Assembly: GCF_040566695.1 (NCBI RefSeq)
Contig: NZ_JBEXAE010000004.1
Coordinates: forward strand, 124,001-188,000
Direction: 5' to 3'
DNA length: 64,000 bases
From: Sediminicola arcticus
GTDB lineage: Bacteria; Bacteroidota; Bacteroidia; Flavobacteriales; Flavobacteriaceae
Under the pieces are notes generated by a model. The model saw only the letters and a list, made by a program, of their open reading frames with translations. It searched no databases and was not told the origin of the DNA. The position numbers and the translations under genes were made by a program. This document shows, one piece after another, positions 9,894-20,105 of the stretch (positions within the stretch are counted from its first letter, which is position 1; the number at the start of each line of letters is the position of its first letter).

Positions 9894-10259
9894 GATTTTA
9901 GAATGAGTGGATCTAAAAGTACTAAAAATAATAAGGAGATTAACTTCGCTATCCGTAATTTCATGTACAGCATTAAAAAATTACAAACTATTGAAATGTA
10001 GTTCAATACTTCTAAATAATAGTGATTTTTTATCTTAAAGAAGTATACCAATTAAATAAACCGATACTTAAATTGAAATACCTTTTATTTTTTGTTGATT
10101 TTTAATAATAAGTTGTTGTATTGTGTATCCTAATCATAATTTAACTACCTTGCGTTGGATTCCCCCATGCATAACCCATAATCTACACTTTGTTATTTTT
10201 TTCTACTTAACATATATTAGAAATAGTATATAGCGCATGGCTAACCAAATTAGTCAACT
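9894..10259. other. 366-bp divergent intergenic interval
   Basis: This carries the upstream regions of the effector-like gene (left) and the giant subtilase gene (right). It is AT-rich with no clear ORF, repeat or intrinsic terminator. Confidence 0.3.
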
Positions 10260-13200
10260 ATGCAATTTATTGAGGGAACTACTACGGAATACATTGGGAA
10301 ATGTATAAGTCAAAGACTTATAGTACCAATTACAATCTTTTTCCTTTTATCCGCTGGTATGGTATCAGCACAGAACTACACCACCACTGGTCTATCCACG
10401 GATTGGAATAATGCCAAGGCTTGGACGTGTTCTGGTGGCTCTTGTGCCAACAAGCCTATCCCAGACAGAAGAGTATCTAACAGCAACATTACCATTAATC
10501 ATACTATTTTTTACAACTCTAATAATCCAATTAGTCTTGATAATAAAGCTATTTTAACTATTGGCAATAACGCTAAATTAACAACCATTAGTAATATAAA
10601 TATTTCAGCTGGGAGTTCTTTAACGGTTAACCAAGGGCAGATTGAAATTGGTCCTGGCGTATTAAATAATTTAGGAACTATTACATTAACAAATGCCCTA
10701 ATGTTTAAAAATGGGAATATTGTCAATGATGGCCAAATAATAGTATCCAATGCCTGTGTAGAACTCATCAATGGGAACTTTGTAAACAACAATACCATTT
10801 CCGGGGTTGGGAGCGTTAAAACCCTAAACGGAAACATTAATAATTTTGGCATCTGGGGAATAGATATTATATACTTTTTCAGTAAAAACGGCAGCGGCCT
10901 TCCTGGATCACTCAGCACCTTAGAACAGGTAACTAAAATCTGTGAGTGTATATTAACTAATTGTGATATTCTTCCTGGGTATCCTCCTAATTCCAAGGTC
11001 AATGAAATTATAGGATCTGCACTAACTTCTCTGGTTTTAAACTATAATGCGAATGAAGGGTACAACGATTTAATTTACACGATCAACCCTAACAATCAGG
11101 TATTGATTGAAATTGTAATTCTTAATGAACAATTTATTAGCGTGAGTGCCTTTTTAAACACTTTTGGAATTGATCCCGATACTTATATTTCAGATGTTTT
11201 TAAAACAGAGGATGATGAACGGATAATCACTGTTTTCTTTCCTATCTCTGATTTACAAGCCTTGAATGCCAGATCGGATATTATTAATCAGGTGTACGAA
11301 GTGTCCCCTCCTATTCCCAACCAAGGGCTAATTACCAGCCAAGGAGATGCCGCCCAAAATTCAAATCTCGCGCGACTTGGTTGGAAGATTTCCGGGGTTG
11401 GTGTTAAGGTTGGTGTAATCTCGGATAGTTATGACCGTAAATCTGGCGTGCAAGAGCAAACTAGCTTAGCCGTACAAAACGATATTGATAATGGCGATCT
11501 ACCTGGTGTTGAAAACGCCGTCACAGTAGTCGAAGATTTCCCATATGGCATAGCTAGCGATGAAGGTAGGGCCATGATGCAAATTGTGCATGATGTTGCC
11601 CCTGATGCAAAATTGTTCTTTAGAACAGGATTTATTTCTGAAGGCAATATGGCGGCAGGGATATCCGAACTGGTTAATCTTGGATGTGATATTATTGTTG
11701 ATGACATTACCTATATGAAAGCACCGTTCTATAGGGATGGTATTATTGCAGATGCTATTAACGCTGCAACTACCAGTAGTGGCGTAAGTTACTTCAGTTC
11801 TGCTGGTAATTTTGGTTCTAGATCCTATGAATCTACCTTTAATGCATCCTCCTCGAATCCTATACGTCATGATTTTGGAGGAAATGATGTTTTACAGAAC
11901 ATTACCTTAGGCGTGGGCCAATATATTATTGCCCTGCAATGGGATGATGATTTTTATTCTTTGGGGTCTTCTACGGGGGCGGTCAACGACATGGACATAT
12001 ACCTCGCTGGTGATAACGGCACAATCCTTTATGGATTCAATAGAAATAATTTAGGAGCAGACCCTGTTGAAATAATGCCATTTACGGTAATAAATCCAAC
12101 CAAAACTAATATACTAATTGAGAGAGCGGCAGGGAATGATGCTCCTCTAAAATTTAAATATGTAGTTTTTCGCGCAGGTAATGACGGTAATTTTCAAGCT
12201 ATTCCTGCTACGAACGGATCTACTGTTGTTGGACATGCCAATGCAGAAGGAACTATTGCTGTAGGGGCTGTACGTTATGACAACACAGAAAGTTTTGGCG
12301 GAGTTCTTACTGCCCAACAGTCTTCCTCCCTTGGTGGCACGACAACGCAAGGCATATTAAGAAATAAACCGGATTTAATGGCTCCTACAGGGGGTGATAC
12401 CTCGGTAGATTTAGGGGCGCCAGATTATGAAACCCCCCCCAATAGATTACCTAATTTCTTTGGAACTTCTGCTTCTGCCCCTCATGCAGCTGGCATAGCC
12501 GCGCTTATTATTGATGCAAAAACAAAATTTGGTGTAGATTCAGATATTAATAAAATTGACAGTCTTGGTGTTCGTAATATCTTGAAGGTTACCGCAATAG
12601 ATATGGATACCCCTGGTTTTGATTTTAAGACTGGATCTGGGTTTGTTTCTGCTGATGGAGCGTTAGCCTACTTTTCCAATCCTTCGCCTAATTTGGAGAA
12701 ATTTAGATTTGGGAATCCAGATTTGAACCTTAATGAACTTGGAGATGTTCCTTTTGAGCTTTTCTTGGAAGGAAACTCCTTTAACGAATCATCTGTGGTT
12801 ATTTTTAGAGGAGAAGAACTGGAAACCACCTTTGTCAATACTACAACACTCAAAGCTACCATTCCTACATTTCTAGGGAACCCTCCTATCTATGTATACA
12901 CTGAACCTGGACCGTTAACAAATGGATCTGATGGTGGAACTTCCCAAACCAGAACGTTTGCCGATCCTATTATCACAGATGTAATTGTACGAGCCAATAC
13001 TAAAACAAGGAGATATGGGGAGGAGAATCCAACTTTTGCCTTTAGTACATTAGTAACTGTAGGTGATACAATATTACCACTGTCTGATGAAGAATTAAAC
13101 CTTTTATTACCATCTATAACACTTACTACAGAGGCCACCTCCTCTGACATCGTAGGTATCTATGCCATAGAAGCCAATATTGATATTGAAAAAATTAATA

Positions 13201-15524
13201 TTGGCTTATCAGAACTATATAATTTTATCATGGAGCCAGGGGTGTTATTTATCAATCCTATGCCCGTTACCATAAAGCCGCAAGCCATGGATACGATAAC
13301 GTATGGTGGGCCTTTACCCGAAGTTACTTTTGAATATATCTTTGGAGATCCCACAGAAACAGATGTAACTGTAGATCCTTTGGTCGCCAGCACTTTCGCA
13401 GAAAACCATACAAACGCTATTTCTTTGGTCAATGGCTTTTCCTTGGTAAATGGGATTTCACTGGTTAATGGAATATCTCTTGTAAATGGGGTACCTACCC
13501 TGGTTAATGGAATATCTCTTGTAAATGGAGACCCTACCCTAGCAAATGGCTTTTCCTTGGTGAACAAAACATTTTTCGTATCCCAAAGTACCGTTGAAGA
13601 TTCGAAAACCGTTTTTGAAAACGGCTTCTCTTTAGTAAAAGGCACTGGGGAAGAAAAGGTGGTGAACTTTGGAGCCGATCTTATTTCTGATCAAAAAATT
13701 GAATCAGGTAATTTCTCTGAAATCACTAATGGTATTTCCCTGGTTAATGGACTTTCATTGGTTAATGGATTTTCATTGGTGAATGGACTTCCATTGAAGA
13801 ACGGAATATCATTGGTAAATGGCTTGTCTTTAGTAAATGGCTTGTCATTGGTAAATGGTTTGTCATTGGTAAACGGATCTGCATTTGTTAATCGTGATGA
13901 TGGTTTACCCGATCTAAATGGTCTTTCTTTGGTTAATAGCGATAGTACCCCAATATCTAACGCCTTTAAAAATATTTTAGTTATACTTAATGGTGATGAT
14001 GCTTCTAGCGAAATTCCAATTGACATAAGACCTGTTAACGTAATCACTGGAGTTGATGCTGGCACGCAGTATATTATACCTGGAGGTATTCTAGATAATA
14101 ATTTTGAAATTCGATATCAACCAACCCCTCTTGAAATTTTGCCTGCTATTCTTACCGTGACTACCCTAGATGTTGATGTTGTTTATGGGGATGACCCGCA
14201 AGTAGATTTTACGGGAATTATAGATGGCTTACTATATAATGATGCGGCAGAGGAAGTTTTCCCTGTTGGACTAATCTATACTGTAGATTGTGAACCCTGT
14301 GGTGTCTCGGATATTCCGTATATTATTAAGGCAACAGCCACAAATACTTCACCTAATTATGAAATAGACTATATAGAAACCGGAGAACTAACGGTAACCA
14401 AATTTAATCTTACAATTTCAGTGGATAACGCTACCATTACCTATGGCCAGTCAGAACTGCCTACCTTCAGCGTTACAGCTAATCCAGAACCAATACCTTA
14501 TGAAGAAATAATTTCTGAAATTTTAGTCGACTTGAGTTTTACCCCATCCGATGCTTGTACATCCAGTACTACAATAGACGTAATTGGAAATATGCAACCA
14601 GACAATTATAACATTACGTACGAACCTGGTATATTAACTATCAATAAAGCGGAACTTCAAATAGAGGTCTTATCTACTTTCATCACAGAAGGTAGCCCAA
14701 CGCCATCAAACTTTAACATTGTGGTAAACGGCTTGGTTTGCGATGACCCTGCACCAATTATACATAGTTTTGAGATTGGAGATGGCGCCACTCAGTCTGG
14801 AAGTCTCATCGCCGGCGAATATGCTGTATCTGCAACTATTTCTGATTTAACAGGATATGAGAACTATAACATAACGCAAATCGCAGGTACACTTTATGTA
14901 AACCCATCGGTTGGCTGTAATGACAGAATTCAGGCATCAGATATATGTAAAAGTCCATATACCATAGCAGAGCGGCCAGAAATAACAACACTATTACGGT
15001 TTGAATATACAAACAATCTTACTGTTCCCATATTTATTCCAAATGGATCTAAAAACATTTTAAAAGGCAATGCTGTTTTCATAGGAACCACGCCAGAACT
15101 TTTTCTACCTGGCAAACATACCTTTGATATTTATACCGATGGCGGAAGATTGCAATGGGAAGTGATCACAGAGGGATGTACGAGTGCCTCAAAATCTTCT
15201 AACGGTTCTAATGCTAACCCTTGCAGCTCCAGTACTTCTTTAACTGCAAAAATAGCAGTTCCAGAAGAACAAGCCATAGTGGATGAATTAGTGGTTTACC
15301 CTAATCCAGTTACAGATTATGTCAACATTATAACAGGAGTTACCTCTGAATCAATAAAGATTAGTGTTTATAACGAAGTAGGACAAACCATACTAAAGCA
15401 AAATTTAGAAGGTAATAGTTCCTCTGAAATCTACCTTGATGTTTCAAAATTTAAAGCGGGCCTTTTATATATCGGTGTTGAACAAAATGGAAGTACCATC
15501 TTTTATAAAATCATTAAAAAATAA
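10260..15524 (+). CDS. Giant secreted subtilase-like protein with MBG domains and T9SS sorting domain
   Basis: A 1754-aa exported protein. A signal peptide ends near residue 38 (GMVSAQ). Residues 40-200 look like a repetitive beta-rich region. A peptidase S8-like domain follows: catalytic Asp in GVKVGVISDSYD near 390, oxyanion Asn in SSAGNFG near 519 and nucleophile Ser in FGTSASAPHAAG near 737. A beta-sandwich insert of about 200 residues splits Asn from Ser. The canonical HGTH motif is absent; SDEGRAMMQIVHDVAP near 432-447 sits in its place. Several MBG-type domains (ITYG or VYGD openings near 1018, 1300, 1390 and 1465) follow, interrupted by a hexapeptide array. The C-terminus (from YPNPVTDY near 1680) is a type A T9SS sorting domain, so the protein should be displayed on or released from the cell surface. 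Confidence 0.9.
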   Translation: MQFIEGTTTEYIGKCISQRLIVPITIFFLLSAGMVSAQNYTTTGLSTDWNNAKAWTCSGGSCANKPIPDRRVSNSNITINHTIFYNSNNPISLDNKAILTIGNNAKLTTISNINISAGSSLTVNQGQIEIGPGVLNNLGTITLTNALMFKNGNIVNDGQIIVSNACVELINGNFVNNNTISGVGSVKTLNGNINNFGIWGIDIIYFFSKNGSGLPGSLSTLEQVTKICECILTNCDILPGYPPNSKVNEIIGSALTSLVLNYNANEGYNDLIYTINPNNQVLIEIVILNEQFISVSAFLNTFGIDPDTYISDVFKTEDDERIITVFFPISDLQALNARSDIINQVYEVSPPIPNQGLITSQGDAAQNSNLARLGWKISGVGVKVGVISDSYDRKSGVQEQTSLAVQNDIDNGDLPGVENAVTVVEDFPYGIASDEGRAMMQIVHDVAPDAKLFFRTGFISEGNMAAGISELVNLGCDIIVDDITYMKAPFYRDGIIADAINAATTSSGVSYFSSAGNFGSRSYESTFNASSSNPIRHDFGGNDVLQNITLGVGQYIIALQWDDDFYSLGSSTGAVNDMDIYLAGDNGTILYGFNRNNLGADPVEIMPFTVINPTKTNILIERAAGNDAPLKFKYVVFRAGNDGNFQAIPATNGSTVVGHANAEGTIAVGAVRYDNTESFGGVLTAQQSSSLGGTTTQGILRNKPDLMAPTGGDTSVDLGAPDYETPPNRLPNFFGTSASAPHAAGIAALIIDAKTKFGVDSDINKIDSLGVRNILKVTAIDMDTPGFDFKTGSGFVSADGALAYFSNPSPNLEKFRFGNPDLNLNELGDVPFELFLEGNSFNESSVVIFRGEELETTFVNTTTLKATIPTFLGNPPIYVYTEPGPLTNGSDGGTSQTRTFADPIITDVIVRANTKTRRYGEENPTFAFSTLVTVGDTILPLSDEELNLLLPSITLTTEATSSDIVGIYAIEANIDIEKINIGLSELYNFIMEPGVLFINPMPVTIKPQAMDTITYGGPLPEVTFEYIFGDPTETDVTVDPLVASTFAENHTNAISLVNGFSLVNGISLVNGISLVNGVPTLVNGISLVNGDPTLANGFSLVNKTFFVSQSTVEDSKTVFENGFSLVKGTGEEKVVNFGADLISDQKIESGNFSEITNGISLVNGLSLVNGFSLVNGLPLKNGISLVNGLSLVNGLSLVNGLSLVNGSAFVNRDDGLPDLNGLSLVNSDSTPISNAFKNILVILNGDDASSEIPIDIRPVNVITGVDAGTQYIIPGGILDNNFEIRYQPTPLEILPAILTVTTLDVDVVYGDDPQVDFTGIIDGLLYNDAAEEVFPVGLIYTVDCEPCGVSDIPYIIKATATNTSPNYEIDYIETGELTVTKFNLTISVDNATITYGQSELPTFSVTANPEPIPYEEIISEILVDLSFTPSDACTSSTTIDVIGNMQPDNYNITYEPGILTINKAELQIEVLSTFITEGSPTPSNFNIVVNGLVCDDPAPIIHSFEIGDGATQSGSLIAGEYAVSATISDLTGYENYNITQIAGTLYVNPSVGCNDRIQASDICKSPYTIAERPEITTLLRFEYTNNLTVPIFIPNGSKNILKGNAVFIGTTPELFLPGKHTFDIYTDGGRLQWEVITEGCTSASKSSNGSNANPCSSSTSLTAKIAVPEEQAIVDELVVYPNPVTDYVNIITGVTSESIKISVYNEVGQTILKQNLEGNSSSEIYLDVSKFKAGLLYIGVEQNGSTIFYKIIKK
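13413..13565 (+). repeat. NGxSLV hexapeptide-coding array, block 1
   Basis: About eight in-frame units of an 18-bp repeat encode N-G-(I/F)-S-L-V, two of them lengthened to seven residues (GVPTLV, GDPTLA types). The units differ at third positions, so they are held by protein-level selection or are old duplications. Confidence 0.9.
13728..13938 (+). repeat. NGxSLV hexapeptide-coding array, block 2
   Basis: About nine tandem 18-bp units run to 13892, encoding NG(I/L/F)SLV with variants GLPLK and GSAFV. One further NGLSLVN unit lies at 13918-13938. Several adjacent NGLSLV units are nearly identical in DNA, which points to recent expansion or slippage. A stretch of non-repeat sequence with one NGFSLVK unit separates it from block 1. 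Confidence 0.9.
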
Positions 15525-15669
15525 GTTAGATTAATGATGTATAGCATTAAAAAATGTGGAAAGGATCTAAAAAGAGTAACTATACGATGGAACTCAAGAT
15601 CATAAATAGGGTTTTTATTTAAGTAAGTAAACATTTAACCTGTAGTATGTCAATCTTAAAATAAGGTAA

Positions 15670-15993
15670 ATGAAATTCAACTTAGCAGAAAAATTAGCAA
15701 TAGTAAAAGCAATTGATGAAGTAATCCTAGCGGATGGACATGCAAGTCAAAGTGAATTAATATTTCTTGAAAAACTGATGAACATTCTCCAATTTGATAT
15801 TGATTTAATTCAGGAAGCTAGAAAAACTACTGGAAACCAAGGTTTATCTATTATCAAAGCCATGCGGGAAGATAAAAAGACAACACTTATTGTTTTACTT
15901 CAGGAAATGGCAAAAGCCGATGGTAAAGTAGATGATTCAGAAATTGATTTAATCCAGAATATTATATCGCACATTGGCGTGTACAGTGATTAA
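15670..15993 (+). CDS. TerB-family protein
   Basis: A 107-aa cytoplasmic helical protein with two TerB-like half-repeats: AIDEVILADGHASQSELIF (residues 15-33) and LQEMAKADGKVDDSEIDLI (near 77-95). Each has the acidic turn ADG followed by an E-rich helix that may bind a divalent cation. Length fits a stand-alone TerB domain. It starts 145 bp after the subtilase gene and converges on the kinase/aminotransferase fusion. Function is unknown; TerB domains elsewhere occur in metal and stress-response complexes. Confidence 0.75.
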   Translation: MKFNLAEKLAIVKAIDEVILADGHASQSELIFLEKLMNILQFDIDLIQEARKTTGNQGLSIIKAMREDKKTTLIVLLQEMAKADGKVDDSEIDLIQNIISHIGVYSD

Positions 15994-16036
15994 TTTACTA
16001 ATACAAAATACATTTAATGTTCAAAAATTCAGCTAA

Positions 16037-19000
16037 TTAAAATGAAACCATAAAATCTTCGGCTAAAATCTTCCGCAAATAATAGACTAATTCTATTGCG
16101 TTTTCTTGGGTGAAAACCATTGGTGGCTTTATTTTCAATACATTGTGATCCGGCCCATCTGTACTCATGAGTATCCCATGTTCTTTCATTCTATTTGCCA
16201 AATAATCCGTTTGTTCTGCCAAGGGATTCATGGCAGCATCTACCAGTTCTATTCCTAAAAAGAGACCTTCTCCCCTAACATCCCCAATTATAGGAAAGTC
16301 CACGGACAGCTTTTTAAGCTCTAATTTTAGAGATTCTCCTACTTTAAGAGCATGCTCCTGAAGTTTCTCTCTTTTTACCACCCTTATTACTTCTGTCCCA
16401 ATAGCACAGGATACAGGATTTCCTCCAAAGGTGTTGAAAAACTCCATCCCATTGGCAAATTTTTTCGCTACCTCTTTGGTACATATAACCGCTGCTAATG
16501 GATGCCCATTTCCTAAAGGCTTACCTATGGTTATTATATCCGGAACCACACCATGTAATTCGAATCCCCAAAAGGCTTTTCCCATCCTACCGCAACCAAC
16601 TTGTACCTCATCAGAAATACAGAGTCCTCCAGCGGCCCTAACATGTTTATATGCTAATTCTAAAAATCCAATGGGCAGGTCTATCTGTCCCCCACAGCTA
16701 ATGATAGGCTCTATAATAAAGCCGCCTACCTTCCTTCCTTTGGCGTGGATAAGGTCTATTTGCTTTTGGACTTCCTGGGCATACAATTCTCCTGTGTTTT
16801 TCCCCCTATATTTCCCTCTGAAAGCATCGGGAAGTGGAAATATATGAGTGTGTTCTGGGGCTCCCTTACCGCCCTTTCCATCAAATTTATAGGAACTAAT
16901 GTCTATGCATATATTGGTGTTACCATGATAGCCAACTTCCGAAGCCAAAATATCCTGTTCTCCCGTAACTACTTTTACCATCCTAATAGCCAATTCATTG
17001 GCCTCACTGCCGGAATTCACAAAATGTACCACACTTAATTCGGGAGGAAGGGTCTTCAAAAGTTCCTTAGCCAGATTATTTATATTTTCGTGTAAATAAC
17101 GGGTATTAGTATTAATCAAAGCCATTTGCTCCTGCCCTGCTTTAACCACATCGGGATGCTCATGACCCACATGGGCCACATTGTTCACGGTGTCCAAATA
17201 CTTTCTGCCAAACTGGTCCAATAGATACTGCCCAGCACCCCGAACCATTTTAATAGGGATTTTATATTGTAAGCTTAAACTTTTACCTAAGTGTTGTTTT
17301 CTATAAGCAATGATTTCACCATTAGATATAGAAGTATTAGATCGTAATTCCTCTGATTTGAACAACAAATTTGGATCTGGACAAATGCTTTTCCATACTG
17401 CTAATTGATGATAATAAGCCACCCCAGGATAATCAATCTTATAGTTGAGCATGGACAACATCACCTGAAAATGCAAATGTGCTGCCCAATTGCCATTCTC
17501 TGGATAACTCCCTAATTCACCTATGATTTCTCCTGCTTTTAATGTATCCCCTATTTTATTTTTCAAGGCACTTGAAACCGTCAAATGACCATATAGGGTA
17601 TAAAATTCTAATTTATCCTCCTTGTGTTTCAAGATGACCAAACCTCCATATTCTTTATCGCCTGCGTCATTTATAGCAGCAACTACCTCCCCTTCGAAAA
17701 GGGCTTGTACAGGAGTTAGTGCAGGTAACCAAAAATCGATTCCTAAATGTATAGTCCGACTCTCACGTCCTTTATTCCCAATTTTATCATAAGCATCTGA
17801 TGTATAAATGGGTCTTGGTTCCAAATAACCTCCTGCCAATATTTTTGAGGGAACTTCGTTTTGCAACCTGTTAATCTTAAATTGAAAATAATCGAGGTCG
17901 TTAAAATCCTTTTGATGTCCAATCCAAGTACTAGAAACGCTTAAATCGATATGATGGACTTGATTAGATTTTATAGTTGGGAACAGTTTTTCCAAGGAAA
18001 AAGTTTGTTGGCTAGCCCATGCTGAAAACAGTATCTCATTTGGATGAGCGCTAAAACCACAGACGTCCCTAAAACTATAGAGGGCAAAATTGGCGTCGAC
18101 CAATCTCCATTTTCGAAGCAATTCCCATGCAGGTTCTTCACTTACCAACAAATAGTGATTATCTGGCTCTTTTATTTTATTGATGGCCGATTTTGTTACA
18201 GAAATGACCAACCTCATAGCAATGGCATTGTACAAATGTTCCAATTCCAACGGAGTCAGAGAGAAGGACTCATGATATCCCTTAATAATGGGCAATGCGG
18301 CAGCTAATGGGTCATTGTGCCTCATTATGGTATAGGCACAGGCAATTGCCAAGTCATTTATAATTTGCGTATATACCGAATCTCCAAAATCTATAGCTGA
18401 AACTACTTTAGGACCAACCAGATCGTAAGAAACAATAACGTTGTTATCATTAGCATCGTTATGTACAACTGCCTTTCTCAACAGTGAATACGTAGGTTGA
18501 GCCTTCTTAAATTGATCCTGAAAATACGTTATAATTTCTTTTTCTTCTCCTTCAAACAACGCTACGTGGGCTTCTGCCCAAGCGGCTTGTGCCACATCCC
18601 AATCTAATTGTCTATGCGCTTTTGGATGATCAAACCCTTGGAGGGCTTTGGTTAATTTACCTGATTGTTCACCTAAACTGTAGCGAAGATCGTCTTGTTG
18701 CGGATTCACAGTGCTCCATACCCTTCCGATAATCCAAGAAAGTAGTCGCACCTTCCTCATTTGCCCGTTATCATCGGTAAATTCAGAGATTGCGAGTCCG
18801 TTGCAATCGTTAATCACTTTTGGGGATAGTACTCCTTCCCCGTAATCATAAACATATTGTAATAGTTTTTGTTGAAAATCCAAGTATTCGGTATGCTCAT
18901 TGGGACGTGAAATTTTTAGAATATACCCTTCACCATCACTACCTTCAATTTTAAAATTGAAATCGATCTCCCCGGGAAGTGGCATTGCAGATCCCCTTAT

Positions 19001-19066
19001 TTTATAAAGATCCAAGCATATTCGCTCCGCTTGGGCAGCTGTTATTTTAATTTTATTGTATTCCAT
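16037..19066 (-). CDS. APH kinase / M23 / class III aminotransferase-fold phospholyase fusion
   Basis: A 1009-aa three-domain protein without a signal peptide. Residues 1-330 are an aminoglycoside/choline kinase-like domain with the catalytic loop HNDANDNN near 200 and the DFG in SAIDFGDS. Residues 420-560 are an M23/LytM peptidase-like domain with all metal ligands present (HLGID near 440, HLHF near 529). Residues 590-1005 are a class III PLP enzyme (SDEVQVGCGRMG, then the PLP Lys in TIGKPLGNG near 846). The two enzyme domains resemble human hydroxylysine kinase and the ammoniophospholyases for 5-phosphohydroxylysine or phosphoethanolamine, which act in sequence. The likely role is to phosphorylate an amino alcohol and then eliminate phosphate and ammonia to give an aldehyde. 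It lies 76 bp downstream of a LysR gene on the same strand, opposite a divergent DUF1338 gene. Confidence 0.85.
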   Translation of the reverse strand: MEYNKIKITAAQAERICLDLYKIRGSAMPLPGEIDFNFKIEGSDGEGYILKISRPNEHTEYLDFQQKLLQYVYDYGEGVLSPKVINDCNGLAISEFTDDNGQMRKVRLLSWIIGRVWSTVNPQQDDLRYSLGEQSGKLTKALQGFDHPKAHRQLDWDVAQAAWAEAHVALFEGEEKEIITYFQDQFKKAQPTYSLLRKAVVHNDANDNNVIVSYDLVGPKVVSAIDFGDSVYTQIINDLAIACAYTIMRHNDPLAAALPIIKGYHESFSLTPLELEHLYNAIAMRLVISVTKSAINKIKEPDNHYLLVSEEPAWELLRKWRLVDANFALYSFRDVCGFSAHPNEILFSAWASQQTFSLEKLFPTIKSNQVHHIDLSVSSTWIGHQKDFNDLDYFQFKINRLQNEVPSKILAGGYLEPRPIYTSDAYDKIGNKGRESRTIHLGIDFWLPALTPVQALFEGEVVAAINDAGDKEYGGLVILKHKEDKLEFYTLYGHLTVSSALKNKIGDTLKAGEIIGELGSYPENGNWAAHLHFQVMLSMLNYKIDYPGVAYYHQLAVWKSICPDPNLLFKSEELRSNTSISNGEIIAYRKQHLGKSLSLQYKIPIKMVRGAGQYLLDQFGRKYLDTVNNVAHVGHEHPDVVKAGQEQMALINTNTRYLHENINNLAKELLKTLPPELSVVHFVNSGSEANELAIRMVKVVTGEQDILASEVGYHGNTNICIDISSYKFDGKGGKGAPEHTHIFPLPDAFRGKYRGKNTGELYAQEVQKQIDLIHAKGRKVGGFIIEPIISCGGQIDLPIGFLELAYKHVRAAGGLCISDEVQVGCGRMGKAFWGFELHGVVPDIITIGKPLGNGHPLAAVICTKEVAKKFANGMEFFNTFGGNPVSCAIGTEVIRVVKREKLQEHALKVGESLKLELKKLSVDFPIIGDVRGEGLFLGIELVDAAMNPLAEQTDYLANRMKEHGILMSTDGPDHNVLKIKPPMVFTQENAIELVYYLRKILAEDFMVSF

Positions 19067-19142
19067 TTCAATTTCATTCTTTAAGAATGGAAGGTTACAG
19101 CATGGCCGAATTCCATTTCATATTACAATATATCCAACAATT

Positions 19143-20030
19143 TTAGATCAAGTTCAAAAAATAACGCAAAGCAGGGTTTTCATTACCCTTTTTCCATGCA
19201 GCAAAAAGTTCAGTTTTATAGGGTACTCCGTCTAATTCTAAAAATTTAATCTTATAATTGAATTCATCACGGAGAGAATTGGGGACTATGGCAACACCCA
19301 TACCGTTCTCTACCAACTTAAAAATAGTAGGTCCATGTATGGATTTATGGGAAATATTGGGACTAAAGCCATAATCGGCACATAAATTCTGTATTTGTTG
19401 AAAGTACATGGGACTGTTTTCGTTAGGAAAAAGAATAAAAGATTCCTCTGCAAGCTGTCCCATATTCTTAAAATTAGTCATATTAATAGGATGTTCCAGC
19501 GGCAATACTAGCGAGAAATTCTCACTGTACACCGATTTTAAAGAGATATCCGATGGTACTTTATTAGAGCGCATAAAGCCAATATCTAACTGGTCTTGTT
19601 CCAGCCCTTTTAGCTGTTCGGTATTGGTAAACTCCTCCAAATAGAAATTTATTTTTGGATGGGTTTTGCTAAACTCTTTAATAATTGGCGGTAAATAACC
19701 CTGCATAGCGGACCCTACAAAGCCAATTTTTAATTGCCCTAGGACACCATCCAATGACAATTGCCAACGCTCCATGGATTGGTCTACCTGTTGCAATATC
19801 AGATAGGCCTCTTTCGCTAATAACTTCCCTGCCCTATTGAGAGTTACCTTCCGGTTGGTCCTATTAAACACAGGGGTCCCTAACGTACCCTCTAACTGTT
19901 TTATATGCTGACTCAAGGCAGATTGTGATATAAATAATAGCTCTGCAGCTTGAGTATAGTGCAATGTGTCTACCAATACCAAGAAGTAGCGCAATGATCG
20001 TAACTCCAATTGATTAGTTTTGCTTATCAT
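19143..20030 (-). CDS. LysR-family transcriptional regulator
   Basis: A 295-aa LysR regulator. The N-terminal winged helix-turn-helix (LRYFLVLVDTLHYTQAAELL, then SQSALSQHIKQLE) spans residues 12-55. The C-terminal effector-binding domain runs from about residue 92, with the usual IGFVGSAM start and a predicted ligand cleft. It is divergent from the DUF1338 gene across 75 bp and is followed on its own strand by the kinase/phospholyase fusion gene, the classical layout for a LysR protein that controls itself and its neighbours. The inducer is probably the substrate of that pathway, an inference from context. Confidence 0.92.
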   Translation of the reverse strand: MISKTNQLELRSLRYFLVLVDTLHYTQAAELLFISQSALSQHIKQLEGTLGTPVFNRTNRKVTLNRAGKLLAKEAYLILQQVDQSMERWQLSLDGVLGQLKIGFVGSAMQGYLPPIIKEFSKTHPKINFYLEEFTNTEQLKGLEQDQLDIGFMRSNKVPSDISLKSVYSENFSLVLPLEHPINMTNFKNMGQLAEESFILFPNENSPMYFQQIQNLCADYGFSPNISHKSIHGPTIFKLVENGMGVAIVPNSLRDEFNYKIKFLELDGVPYKTELFAAWKKGNENPALRYFLNLI

Positions 20031-20105
20031 TTAAGATACAATAAGAATTGTTTCAAATTAAAAATACGATTAAATTTGAACATTGAAAATTGAAAATATA
20101 TTATA

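Noticed and set aside
13413..13938. Direct 18-bp repeats considered as a CRISPR-like array
   Set aside because: The repeats are contiguous, in frame and encode a regular hexapeptide; there are no spacers.
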